64,000 nucleotides of DNA, from positions 124,001-188,000 of the forward strand of contig NZ_BMVK01000012.1 in the NCBI RefSeq assembly GCF_014650675.1, given 5' to 3'. The position numbers and the translations under genes were made by a program. The DNA is from Streptomyces anulatus. GTDB taxonomy: Bacteria > Actinomycetota > Actinomycetes > Streptomycetales > Streptomycetaceae. The notes under the pieces were generated by a model. That model ran no database searches and had not been told where the DNA came from. It was given only the letters and a program-made list of their open reading frames with translations. This document shows, in pieces, positions 30,727 through 39,268 of the stretch (positions are counted from its first letter, which is position 1; each line of letters begins with the position of its first letter).

Positions 30727-31998
30727 TCACGCCCTGCGTGCGGCCACCGCGCGCCGGAGTCCGTAGACAGCCGCGCCGAGGGCCAGGACCGAGGTGCCCC
30801 AGATCACCGAGGACACCGGGAGGGCGAACGCCAGGACGAGGCAGCCGGCCAGCCCGAGGACCGGGATCGCTCCGGCCGGGCGGCCCTCGTCCGGAGTGAG
30901 GGTCCAGGCGGAGGCGTTGGCGATGGCGTAGTACGCCAGGACGCCGAAGGAGGAGAACCCGATCGCCCCGCGCACGTCCCCGGCCGCGGCGACCACGGCC
31001 ACCACGGCGCCCACCAGGAGCTCGGCCCGGTGCGGCACCTTGAATCTCCGGTGGACCGCGGCCAGACCGCGGGGCAGGTGCCGGTCACGGGCCATGGCCA
31101 ACGTCGTGCGCGAGACGCCCAGGATCAGTGCGAGCAGCGAGCCGAGCGCGGCCACCGCCGCACCGACGCTTACCACCGGCACCAGCCGGTCGGCACCTGC
31201 CGCCCGGGCCGCGTCGGACAGGGGCGCGGCGGCCTGCGCCAGCCCCTGCGGGCCGAGGACGCTCAGCACGGCGACGGCGACGACGGCGTAGACGACCAGG
31301 GTGATGCCGAGCGCGATCGAGATGCCCCGGGGGATGGTGCGCCGCGGGTCGCGGACCTCCTCGCCGAGCGTGGCGATGCGCGCGTATCCGGCGAAGGCGA
31401 AGAACAGCAGGCCCGCCGCCTGGAGCACCCCGCCGAAGGTCGCGTCGTCCCCGACGGCGAGCCGGGCCGCACTCGACGCGGACGAGGTGAGCGAGGCGAC
31501 CACCACGAACGCCAGCACCGCCAGGACCACGGCCACCACCACCCGGGTCAGCATCGCCGACTTCCGCACCCCGGCGTAGTTCACCGCGGTCAGCGCCACC
31601 ACCGCCGCGACCGCGACGGCGTGCTCCTGGCCGGGCCATGCGTACGAGCCCACCGTGAGCGCCATGGCCGCGCAGGAAGCGGTCTTGCCCACCACGAAGG
31701 CCCACCCGGCGAGGTAGCCCCAGAAGTCACCGAGCCGCTCGCGGCCGTAGACGTAGGTGCCGCCCGAGGCCGGGTAGCGGGCGGCGAGCCGGGCGGAGGA
31801 GGTGGCGTTGCAGTACGCGACCACCGCGGCCAGGGCCAGGCCGATCAGCAGCCCGGAGCCGGCCGCGCGCGCGGCCGGTGCGAGTGCGGCGAAGATCCCC
31901 GCGCCGATCATCGACCCCAGGCCGATGACCACGGCGTCGACCACTCCGAGCCGCCGCTGCAACTCCTGCGGCCCGACGTCCGTCGACGGCTTGCTCAT
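30727..31998 (-). CDS. APC-family amino acid permease
   Basis: A 423-residue membrane transporter with about 12 helices. The first helix has the APC signature VVIGLGSMIGAGIFAAL; ARYPASGGTYVYGRERLGDFWGYLAGW and FFAFAGYARIATLGEEVRDPRRTIPRG are the usual amino acid/polyamine/organocation family landmarks. The ATG at 31998 follows AGAGGAG. Substrate not predictable. A GATATC-type site lies 43-61 bp before the start and a decayed padR lies just downstream, convergent. Confidence 0.9.
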   Translation of the reverse strand: MSKPSTDVGPQELQRRLGVVDAVVIGLGSMIGAGIFAALAPAARAAGSGLLIGLALAAVVAYCNATSSARLAARYPASGGTYVYGRERLGDFWGYLAGWAFVVGKTASCAAMALTVGSYAWPGQEHAVAVAAVVALTAVNYAGVRKSAMLTRVVVAVVLAVLAFVVVASLTSSASSAARLAVGDDATFGGVLQAAGLLFFAFAGYARIATLGEEVRDPRRTIPRGISIALGITLVVYAVVAVAVLSVLGPQGLAQAAAPLSDAARAAGADRLVPVVSVGAAVAALGSLLALILGVSRTTLAMARDRHLPRGLAAVHRRFKVPHRAELLVGAVVAVVAAAGDVRGAIGFSSFGVLAYYAIANASAWTLTPDEGRPAGAIPVLGLAGCLVLAFALPVSSVIWGTSVLALGAAVYGLRRAVAARRA

Positions 31999-32040
31999 GG
32001 ATTCACTCCTCTGCGACACGACGCTTCTCTTACGGGCCTC

Positions 32041-32059
32041 GATATCGGCAGACGCTATA
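32041..32059 (-). promoter_or_regulatory. GATATC-type site upstream of APC permease
   Basis: GATATCGGCAGACGCTATA shares its first ten bases with the site in the padR remnant at 30477. It is in the right place for an operator of the permease gene. Confidence 0.35.
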
Positions 32060-32241
32060 TGAGCCGGTCGTAGCCGCCATCACCGCGCCTCGGGAGGTCG
32101 ACCTCGACGAGGTCGCCCGTACGGTCCGGCGCCGGACCGTGCCCCCGTCCGCCTGTACCGGACGGTGAGTGAAGTGACCGTCGGGCATCCCGGGTCCTCT
32201 CCGGCCGATCCAGGGCTGTGGCAGGATGCCGCCCATGACTG

Positions 32242-32667
32242 ATGTCCGAAGGGGCCGTGCCGCGTAGAACACCGGCTTCGCTTCGACCGCGTCAACGCGG
32301 CTGGGGACGGCCGTGGGTGCGCTACCGCGATGTCCCGAGACTGTCGGGAGCCGCGAACGCGGCCGTCCGCGCCCTCGAACGGGAGCGTCTGACCCCGGGC
32401 ATCGTGTCGGTGGCGCTGAGCGTCTGGTCTGTCCGCGTCCACGGCGCCGAGCGCCGTTGGAGGCGTGGAGAGGCCGAGTTCACCTGTCCGTGCTGTGGTG
32501 AGGGCTGGGCTCGGGACACGCTGCAGCAAGCTCTGTTCATGCTGCCGGCGAGCGCCGCTGCCGAGCTCCGGGTGCAGGTCGAGAGCCTGGATGAGGTGCT
32601 GCTGAGGCGAACGCACCACGAGCCCCTGACAGATCCGGAGTTGTCGTGGTGGCATCGCAGATGCTGA
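32242..32667 (+). CDS. Hypothetical protein with CPCC motif, 141 aa
   Basis: A basic N-terminus is followed by a segment RDVPRLSGAANAAVRALERE, a beta-rich stretch (GIVSVALSVWSVRVHG) and a short cysteine motif FTCPCCGEGWARDTLQQAL that may bind a metal or form part of a half zinc ribbon. The C-terminus is helical and ends LSWWHRRC. Codon use looks coding from about residue 20 on; the start is uncertain because no good ribosome site precedes the ATG at 32242. I do not recognise the family. Confidence 0.5.
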   Translation: MSEGAVPRRTPASLRPRQRGWGRPWVRYRDVPRLSGAANAAVRALERERLTPGIVSVALSVWSVRVHGAERRWRRGEAEFTCPCCGEGWARDTLQQALFMLPASAAAELRVQVESLDEVLLRRTHHEPLTDPELSWWHRRC

Positions 32668-32748
32668 GCGCGGCCACGCCGTCCACCGGTTCGTCGGCTC
32701 CGGTCCGAGCCCGTCCGTCGACGCCCGACCCGGCCGCCCGCGAGCGGG

Positions 32749-34272
32749 TCAGGCGAGCCCGAACGACCGGATCGCCGCGAGGAATTCCGTCGGCCGTTCG
32801 GTGTGGATCAGGTGCCCGGCGTCAACGGTGACCAGTTCGGCGTCCGGTATCGCCCGGGCCATCTCCGCGAGGTGTCCCTGGTCGATGTGGCTGGTGGGGC
32901 CGCCGCCGATGACGAGGGTGGGCGCGGTGATCTCCGGGAACCGCCTCCGGACGGCCGGGTCGGGGTCGTTGAGCTGGACGTCGGTGTCGGGGACGACGGA
33001 CCAGTCGAAGTCGAGCGTGCCGTCCGGGCGGACGGAGGGCGGCCGGGGCGGGTCGAGCGGGTGGAGGGGCGGCGCGTCCTCGACGACCAGCCGTCCGATC
33101 AGGCCCGGTTCCCGCTGGGCCAGGAGGTAGGCGGCCACCCCGCCCATGGAGTGCCCGACGACGGTCGCGCCGGCCAGGTTGCGGGTCTCCAGGAAGGCGT
33201 GCACGTCGTCGCGGAACATCTCGAAGGAGTAGCGGCCGGGCCAGTCGCTCAGCCCGTGGCCCCGGAAATCGGGGGCGTACACGCGGTGGTCGGCGGCCAG
33301 GTCCTCAGCGATCCGGGTCCAGGTCTCGCTGGAGCCGGCCCGCCCGTGCAGGAGGACGACGGGCGGGGAAGCCTCCTCGCCCCATACCCGGTACGCCAGC
33401 CGGACCCCGCCCGCCTGCACCGTACGGACGTCCGGGTCGAGGAAGGCCTCCACCGCACGGGTGAAGGCTCCCGGGTCGTCCAGCCACGGGAAGTGCCCGG
33501 CGCCCCGCTGGACGACGAACTCGGCGCCCGGGAAGAGCGCGGCGAGCTCCGTGGCCCGGTCCGGGCTCGGGTGGCCGTCGTACTCCCCGGCGAGGACGAG
33601 GACCGGCACGGTCAGTCCGCGCAGGGCGGCGGCGGTGGCGGCCGGGTCGAAGGCCCCGTCCCCGGCGTAGTGGCCGCGTGCCTCCGCGTTGGTCTGTCCG
33701 GCGGACGCCTCGGCGTGGGCGCGGGCAGCCGCGTCCCAGCGGCCGTAGGTGAGGGGCCGGACGGCGGGCCACAGCTCGGCGAACGGTCCGCCGGCGAGCA
33801 GTGCCTCCTGGGCGGCCCTGGCCTCGGGGTACCAGGGCTCGTCGCGCCGCAGCTCGGCGGCCTCGCGCAGGTCCTGGTCGCTGATCTCGATGCCCACGGC
33901 CCGGGTGCTGGGTGTGACGAGGGTCAGGGTGCGCAGCCGGTCCGGGTGGCGGGCCGCGTACAGCAGGGCCAGGTCGGCCCCGGCGGAGTGCGCCAGTACG
34001 TCGATCCGGTCGAGGCCCAGGTGTTCGCGCAGTGCCTCCACGTCGTCGACCAGGTGGTCGCAGCGGTACGTCGAGGAGTCCTCGGGCACACCGGAGTCGC
34101 CGGTGCCGCGGAGGTCCAGCGACACGAGCTGCCGCCGGGCGGCGAGCCCTCCGAGGTCACCGAGATACGCGCTCGCCCGCATCGGCCCGCCGGGCAGGCA
34201 GATCAGCGGCTCCCCCTCCCCCACCAGGTGATAGGCGAGCGGTGTCGTGTCGTGCGCGGAGAAGATCGGCAT
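32749..34272 (-). CDS. Tandem fusion of two alpha/beta-hydrolases
   Basis: A 507-residue protein made of two complete alpha/beta-hydrolase domains. Domain 1 (about 1-245) has LICLPGGPM, the nucleophile elbow LAHSAGAD, an acid in GEYDGHPSPD and the base in GAGHFPW. Domain 2 (about 250-507) has VVLLHGRAGSSETW, VVGHSMGG and DAGHLIHTERP. Both triads look intact, so this is a fusion, not a decayed duplicate. ATG at 34272 is used; another at 34281 is possible. A much longer in-frame reading upstream is antisense to paaK and is rejected. Confidence 0.85.
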   Translation of the reverse strand: MPIFSAHDTTPLAYHLVGEGEPLICLPGGPMRASAYLGDLGGLAARRQLVSLDLRGTGDSGVPEDSSTYRCDHLVDDVEALREHLGLDRIDVLAHSAGADLALLYAARHPDRLRTLTLVTPSTRAVGIEISDQDLREAAELRRDEPWYPEARAAQEALLAGGPFAELWPAVRPLTYGRWDAAARAHAEASAGQTNAEARGHYAGDGAFDPAATAAALRGLTVPVLVLAGEYDGHPSPDRATELAALFPGAEFVVQRGAGHFPWLDDPGAFTRAVEAFLDPDVRTVQAGGVRLAYRVWGEEASPPVVLLHGRAGSSETWTRIAEDLAADHRVYAPDFRGHGLSDWPGRYSFEMFRDDVHAFLETRNLAGATVVGHSMGGVAAYLLAQREPGLIGRLVVEDAPPLHPLDPPRPPSVRPDGTLDFDWSVVPDTDVQLNDPDPAVRRRFPEITAPTLVIGGGPTSHIDQGHLAEMARAIPDAELVTVDAGHLIHTERPTEFLAAIRSFGLA

Positions 34273-34397
34273 GCTCCCCATCCAAACAGGAAGCCGTGAG
34301 CGGGCGCACCGGACTTCGCCGCGGGCTGATCCGCCGCGGACGCCGCGCGCCTCTTGCCAGCACCCCCGGCCTCCTGAATTACTGCTCCCAGGAAGAT

Positions 34398-34415
34398 CGA
34401 CCGAATGATCGGTCG
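34398..34415 (+). promoter_or_regulatory. Palindromic operator of paaK
   Basis: CGACCGA-ATGA-TCGGTCG is a perfect 7-bp dyad with a 4-nt spacer, 68-85 bp before the paaK start. ACCG...CGGT dyads are typical of TetR-family regulators of aromatic acid and acyl-CoA genes such as PaaR; no such gene is in the window. Confidence 0.6.
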
Positions 34416-34482
34416 CCCCCTTGCGGCCATTTCGTCGCCTTTTGGTTGCTTGTTGGTCGCCGGTTTCGGAAGGAAGGTCCTG

Positions 34483-35778
34483 ATGACGGCCATGCTGGAC
34501 GCGGCGGAACGGCTCGGCCGCGGCGAACTGGAGGCGCTGCAACTGGAGCGGCTCCGGTCCACGCTGCGCCACGCGTACGACAACGTCCCCTTCTACCGGA
34601 ACGCCTTCGACAGCGCGGGGCTGCGGCCCGACGACTGCCGGACGCTCGCCGATCTGGCCCGGTTCCCGTTCACGGTGAAGGCGGATCTGCGGGACAACTA
34701 CCCGTTCGGGATGTTCGCCGTACCGGAGCACGAGGTGCGCAGGATCCACGCCTCCAGCGGCACGACGGGGCGTCCGACGGTCGTCGGGTACACCGAACGG
34801 GACCTGGACACCTGGGCGGACGTGGTGGCCCGTTCGATCCGGGCGGCGGGCGGGCGGCCCGGCCACAAGGTCCATGTGGCGTACGGATACGGGCTGTTCA
34901 CCGGCGGGCTCGGGGCGCACTACGGGGCGGAGCGGCTCGGCTGCACGGTGATCCCGGCCTCCGGGGGCATGACCGCGCGCCAGGTCCGGCTGATCCAGGA
35001 CTTCCGGCCCGAGATCATCATGATCACGCCGTCGTACATGCTGACGCTGCTGGACGAGTTCGAGCGGCAGGGCGTCGATCCGCGGTCGACGTCCCTGAAG
35101 GTCGGGATCTTCGGCGCGGAGCCGTGGACCGAGGGGATGCGCCGGGAGATCGAGGACCGGTTCGCCATCGACGCGGTGGACATATACGGGCTCTCCGAGG
35201 TGATGGGCCCGGGGGTCGCGCAGGAGTGCGTGGAGACGAAGGACGGGCTGCACATCTGGGAGGACCACTTCTATCCGGAGGTCGTGGACCCGTTCACCGG
35301 TGAGGTGCTCGCCGACGGCGAGGAGGGGGAGCTGGTCTTCACCTCGCTGACCAAGGAGGCGATGCCGGTGATCCGCTACCGCACCCGGGACCTGACGCGG
35401 CTGCTGCCGGGGACGGCGCGGACGTTCCGCCGGATGGAGAAGGTCACCGGCCGCAGCGACGACATGGTGATCCTGCGCGGGGTGAACCTCTTCCCCACCC
35501 AGATCGAGGAGATCGTGCTGCGTACGCCTGCCGTCGCCCCGCACTTCCAGCTGCGGCTGACCCGGCACGGGCGGCTCGACGCGCTGACGGTGTTCGCGGA
35601 GGCGCGGGCGGACGCGACGGCCGACGAACGGGAGCGGGCGGCGCGGTCCATCGTGGCGGCGGTGAAGGACGGCGTCGGGGTGTCGGTGAGCGTCGAGATC
35701 GTGGACCCGGAGTCGCTGGAACGCTCGGTGGGCAAGATCCGGCGGATCGTGGATCTGCGGGAGTCCGGCACGGACTAG
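34483..35778 (+). CDS. paaK: Phenylacetate-CoA ligase (PaaK-type)
   Basis: A 431-residue adenylate-forming enzyme that makes phenylacetyl-CoA or a related aryl-CoA. The motifs are IHASSGTTGRPTVVGYT (P-loop), GIFGAEPWTEGMRREIE, DIYGLSEVMGPGVAQEC and GRSDDMVILRGVNLFPTQIE, which are characteristic of PaaK rather than long-chain ligases; the C-terminal lysine lies in SVGKIRRI. AAGGAAGG precedes the ATG at 34483. No other paa genes are nearby, so it is an orphan ligase, possibly for assimilation or for activating aryl starters. Confidence 0.92.
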   Translation: MTAMLDAAERLGRGELEALQLERLRSTLRHAYDNVPFYRNAFDSAGLRPDDCRTLADLARFPFTVKADLRDNYPFGMFAVPEHEVRRIHASSGTTGRPTVVGYTERDLDTWADVVARSIRAAGGRPGHKVHVAYGYGLFTGGLGAHYGAERLGCTVIPASGGMTARQVRLIQDFRPEIIMITPSYMLTLLDEFERQGVDPRSTSLKVGIFGAEPWTEGMRREIEDRFAIDAVDIYGLSEVMGPGVAQECVETKDGLHIWEDHFYPEVVDPFTGEVLADGEEGELVFTSLTKEAMPVIRYRTRDLTRLLPGTARTFRRMEKVTGRSDDMVILRGVNLFPTQIEEIVLRTPAVAPHFQLRLTRHGRLDALTVFAEARADATADERERAARSIVAAVKDGVGVSVSVEIVDPESLERSVGKIRRIVDLRESGTD

Positions 35779-35912
35779 CGGGCGGCGGACTGTCGGAACG
35801 CCCCGGGCAGGTCGGAGCGCTCCGTTCACACCGCCGCAACACCCGTTCCCACTATGCGGACAGCTGCGGGGAAGTCTCGACAGAGAGGGCCGGGCACTGC
35901 GAGTCTCCCGCT

Positions 35913-36791
35913 ATGCATCTCGTCAACCGGCCCCTGGTCACCGCCCTTTGCTCCGCCGTCACCCTCTGCGCCGCCCTCACCGGCTGCGCCCCGCAAGCGG
36001 AGGAGAAGGCACCGGACCGGGCCGCCGGTGCGACGGCGTCCTGTGCTCCCGGCAAGCTCGCCACCCAGGTGCCCGGCAAGCTGACCGTCGGCACCGACAA
36101 GCCCGCGTACGCCCCCTGGTTCTCCGACGACGAGCCGTCCAACGGGAAGGGCTTCGAGTCCGCGGTGGCGTACGCCGTCGCGAAGGAGCTCGGTTACGGC
36201 CGGGACGCGGTGGTGTGGCAGCACACGCCTTTCAACAGCGCGTTCGCGCCCGGCGCGAAGAAGTTCGACTTCGACATCAACCAGGTCTCCATCAGCGAGG
36301 AGCGGAAGAAGGCCGTCGCCTTCTCCTCCGGCTACTACGACGTACGCCAGGCCGTCGTCGCGCTGAAGTCGTCCAAGGCCGCGAGGGCCACGCGTGTGGC
36401 CGACCTCAGGGACGTGAAGCTGGGCGCGCAGGTGGGCACCACCAGCCTCGACTTCATCACCGACCTGGTGAAGCCGAGCGAGAAGCCCGCCGTCTACCAG
36501 CGCAACGACTTCGCGAAGTCGGCGCTGAAGACCGGTCAGGTGGACGCCATCGTGGTGGACCTGCCGACCGCCTTCTACATCACCGGGGCGGAGGTGCCGG
36601 AGGCCGAGGTGGTGGGCCAGTTCGCCGCTCCCTCCGGTGACCCCGAGCAGTTCGGTCTGGTCCTTGACCGGGAGAGCGTGCTGACCTCCTGTGTCAGCGG
36701 TGCGGTGGACGCCCTGCGGAAGGACGGCACGCTCGCGGCCCTGGAGAAGAAGTGGCTCTCCGAGGCCGTCGACGCACCGGTGCTCAAGTGA
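35913..36791 (+). CDS. Polar amino acid ABC transporter, substrate-binding lipoprotein
   Basis: A 292-residue extracellular receptor. The lipobox LTGC (Cys about residue 25) ends the signal peptide. The fold follows the family-3 amino acid receptors: GKLTVGTDKPAYAPWFS, GKGFESAVAYAVAKELGY, FDFDINQVSISEERKKAVAFS, LGAQVGTTS, DAIVVDLPTAFYIT and LRKDGTLAALEKKW. It is the first gene of a three-gene operon; its stop overlaps the permease start in GTGA. Glutamine/glutamate or a similar polar amino acid is the likely cargo. Confidence 0.92.
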   Translation: MHLVNRPLVTALCSAVTLCAALTGCAPQAEEKAPDRAAGATASCAPGKLATQVPGKLTVGTDKPAYAPWFSDDEPSNGKGFESAVAYAVAKELGYGRDAVVWQHTPFNSAFAPGAKKFDFDINQVSISEERKKAVAFSSGYYDVRQAVVALKSSKAARATRVADLRDVKLGAQVGTTSLDFITDLVKPSEKPAVYQRNDFAKSALKTGQVDAIVVDLPTAFYITGAEVPEAEVVGQFAAPSGDPEQFGLVLDRESVLTSCVSGAVDALRKDGTLAALEKKWLSEAVDAPVLK

Positions 36792-37669
36792 CCCTGGACA
36801 AGGCTCCGGCCGTCCACGAGGACGCGTACGTCCCCTCCGAACGCCGGATCGCCCGCGAGCGGTACCGGCGTTCCCGTACCCGGCGGGCCACCGCGATCGC
36901 CGCCACCAGCACCCTGGTGACGGGCGCGGTGCTGTTCCTGCTGATCACGGGTTCGCCCGGCTGGACCCGTACCAAGGAGACGTTCTTCAGCGCCCATTAC
37001 GCGCGCGTCGCCCTCCCGCAGGTCATGGAGGGGCTGTGGCTGAATCTCCGGCTGCTGGCCGTGTGCGGTGCGGCCGTCCTGGTGCTCGGCCTGCTGCTCG
37101 CCGTGGCGCGCACCCTGCGCGGGCCGGTGTTCTTCCCGGTGCGGGCCCTGGCCACCGCGTACACGGACTTCTTCCGGGGGCTGCCGCTCATCATCTGCCT
37201 GCTGATGGTGGTGTTCGGGGTGCCCGCCCTGCGGCTGGAGGGGGTGACCACCGATCCGGTGCTGCTGGGCGGCGGCGCCCTGGTGCTGACGTACTCGGCG
37301 TACGTCGCCGAGGTCTTCCGGGCCGGCATCGAGTCCGTGCATCCCTCGCAGCGGGCGGCGGCGCGTTCGCTGGGGCTGAGCGGCGGGCAGGCGCTGCGCT
37401 TCGTCGTGCTGCCGCAGGCGGTGCGGCGGGTGGTGCCGCCGCTGCTGAACGACCTGGTGTCGCTCCAGAAGGACACCGGGCTCGTCTCGATCGCCGGGGC
37501 GGTGGACGCCGTGTACGCGGCGCAGATCATCGCGAGCAAGGACTTCAACTACACCCCGTACGTCGTCGCGGGTCTGGTCTTCGTGGCGTTGACCATCCCG
37601 ATGACCCGGCTCACCGACTGGGTGACGGCCCGGATGGACCGGCGGCGGGCCCAGGGAGGGATCGTATGA
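36788..37669 (+). CDS. Polar amino acid ABC transporter permease
   Basis: A 293-residue inner-membrane subunit (HisM/GlnP type). The N-terminus is a basic cytoplasmic arm, then a lone helix and the conserved core: LWLNLRLLAVCGAAVLVLGL, FFRGLPLIICLL, and the EAA loop EVFRAGIESVHPSQRAAARSLGLSGGQALRFVVLPQAVR. GTG at 36788 overlaps the receptor stop by 4 nt and its own stop overlaps the ATPase start by 4 nt, so the three are translationally coupled. Confidence 0.93.
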   Translation: MTLDKAPAVHEDAYVPSERRIARERYRRSRTRRATAIAATSTLVTGAVLFLLITGSPGWTRTKETFFSAHYARVALPQVMEGLWLNLRLLAVCGAAVLVLGLLLAVARTLRGPVFFPVRALATAYTDFFRGLPLIICLLMVVFGVPALRLEGVTTDPVLLGGGALVLTYSAYVAEVFRAGIESVHPSQRAAARSLGLSGGQALRFVVLPQAVRRVVPPLLNDLVSLQKDTGLVSIAGAVDAVYAAQIIASKDFNYTPYVVAGLVFVALTIPMTRLTDWVTARMDRRRAQGGIV

Positions 37670-38439
37670 GCGTGACACCTGCCCCGGAACCGACCGCTCC
37701 GGTGCTGCGGATGGAGGCGGTCCGCAAGTCGTTCGGGGCGTCGCCGGTGCTGCGGGACGTGGATCTGGAGGTGGCCCCGCACACGGTGACCGCCCTGATC
37801 GGCGCGTCGGGGTCCGGGAAGTCGACCCTGCTGCGCTGCGCCAACCTCCTGGAGGAGATCGACGACGGGGCGATCTGGCTGGAGGGCGAGGAGATCACCG
37901 ATCCGCGGGCCGACGCGGACGCGGTGCGCCGCCGGATCGGCGTGGTGTTCCAGGCGTACAACCTCTTCCCGCATCTGACCGTCCTGCAGAACATCACCCT
38001 GGCCCCGCGCCGCGTCCACGGGCTCTCCCGGCCCCGGGCCGAGGCGGAGGCCCGCGCGCTGCTGGAGCGGCTGGGGCTCGGGGCGAAGGCGGACGAGTAC
38101 CCGGACCGGCTCAGCGGCGGTCAGCAGCAGCGGGCCGCGATCGTCCGGGCGCTGGCGGTACGCCCCCGGCTGCTGCTCCTGGACGAGATCACGGCCGCCC
38201 TGGACCCGGAGCTGGTGGGCGAGGTGCTGGGTCTCGTACGGGAGGTGAAGGAGGAGGGCATGACGATGGTCATCGCCACCCACGAGATGGCGTTCGCGCG
38301 CGAGGTCGCCGACCAGGTGTGCTTCCTGGACGCCGGTGTGGTGCTGGAGCGCGGCACGCCCGAGGAGGTGTTCGGCGCCCCCCGTGAGGAGCGCACCCGG
38401 CGGTTCCTGCGGCGGATCGTGGCGGCGGGACGGCTGTGA
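37666..38439 (+). CDS. Polar amino acid ABC transporter ATP-binding protein
   Basis: A 257-residue ATPase (GlnQ/HisP type). Walker A GASGSGKST, Q-loop VVFQAYNLFPHLTVLQNI, signature LSGGQQQRAAIVRAL, Walker B LLLLDEITAALDPELVGEVL and the H-loop ATHEMAFAREVAD are all intact. It energises the importer encoded just upstream; the ATG overlaps the permease stop as ATGA. Confidence 0.95.
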   Translation: MSVTPAPEPTAPVLRMEAVRKSFGASPVLRDVDLEVAPHTVTALIGASGSGKSTLLRCANLLEEIDDGAIWLEGEEITDPRADADAVRRRIGVVFQAYNLFPHLTVLQNITLAPRRVHGLSRPRAEAEARALLERLGLGAKADEYPDRLSGGQQQRAAIVRALAVRPRLLLLDEITAALDPELVGEVLGLVREVKEEGMTMVIATHEMAFAREVADQVCFLDAGVVLERGTPEEVFGAPREERTRRFLRRIVAAGRL

Positions 38440-38527
38440 GGCGTGCCGGCGCCCCGGTGCGGGCCGCCCTGCCGTCGGCGTCGTGCCGCGTCCGGGAGAC
38501 GGATCGCCGCCTCACCGGCCGGACCGT

Positions 38528-39268
38528 TCAGCCGGTCCGCCCGGTCGGCCGCTGGACATCCTCGTGCACGCCGGCGCTGACCAGTCCCGTCTCGTAGGCG
38601 ACGATCACCGCCTGGACCCGGTCACGGAGTCCGAGCTTGGCGAGGATGCGGGCGACGTGCGTCTTGACGGTCGCCTCGGCCAGGTGGAGGCGGGCGGCCA
38701 GTTCGGCGTTGCTCAGCCCGCGGGCCAGCAGGCCGAAGACCTCCAGTTCGCGCGGGGTGAGCGAGGCGAGGTCGCGGTGGAGGGCGGCGGTGTCGCCGCC
38801 CCGCTGGGTGAACCGCTGCACCAGGCGGCGGGTGATGGCGGGCGCGAGAAGGGCGTCGCCGGTGCGGACCGTGCGGACGGCCGCGGTCAGTTGCTCGGGC
38901 GTGACGTCCTTGAGGAGGAAGCCGCTGGCCCCGGCGGACAGTGCCGCGTAGACGTAGCGGTCGAGGTCGAAGGTGGTGAGGATGATGACACGGGGGCTGT
39001 CGGGGAGCGGGACGCCCTCGGCTCGGACGGGGTCGGGGGCTCCGCGGTCGGCGAGGATGCGTCGGGTGGCCTCCAAGCCGTCCATCTCGGGCATCCGGAC
39101 GTCCATCAGGACCACGTCGGGACGTGTGCGACGGACGGCTGCGACCGCTTCGATCCCGTTGGTCGCCTCACCGACGACATCGATGCCGTCGGCGCCGAGG
39201 ATCAACCGGAATCCTGTGCGTACCAGGGTCTGGTCGTCGGCGACGAGCACACGCAGCGGCTCGGTCAC
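38528..39268 (-). CDS. NarL/LuxR-type response regulator
   Basis: A 246-residue regulator: receiver domain (RVLVADDQTLVRTGFRLIL, phosphoacceptor Asp in DVVLMDVRMPEMDG, Lys in GFLLKDVTPEQL) and a C-terminal LuxR HTH (SLTPRELEVFGLLARGLSNAELAARLHLAEATVKTHVARILAKLG). A 10-15 residue insert (APDPVRAEGVPLPDSPR) lies inside the receiver. GTG at 39268 follows GGAG and overlaps the sensor kinase stop in GTGA. It probably controls the divergent ABC exporter. Confidence 0.94.
   Translation of the reverse strand: MTEPLRVLVADDQTLVRTGFRLILGADGIDVVGEATNGIEAVAAVRRTRPDVVLMDVRMPEMDGLEATRRILADRGAPDPVRAEGVPLPDSPRVIILTTFDLDRYVYAALSAGASGFLLKDVTPEQLTAAVRTVRTGDALLAPAITRRLVQRFTQRGGDTAALHRDLASLTPRELEVFGLLARGLSNAELAARLHLAEATVKTHVARILAKLGLRDRVQAVIVAYETGLVSAGVHEDVQRPTGRTG

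Noticed and set aside
32749..35829. One 1026-aa reading frame covering the tandem hydrolase and the region beyond
   Set aside because: The upstream 500 residues lie antisense to paaK and are low-complexity Arg/Pro-rich, the usual shadow of a high-GC gene on the other strand.
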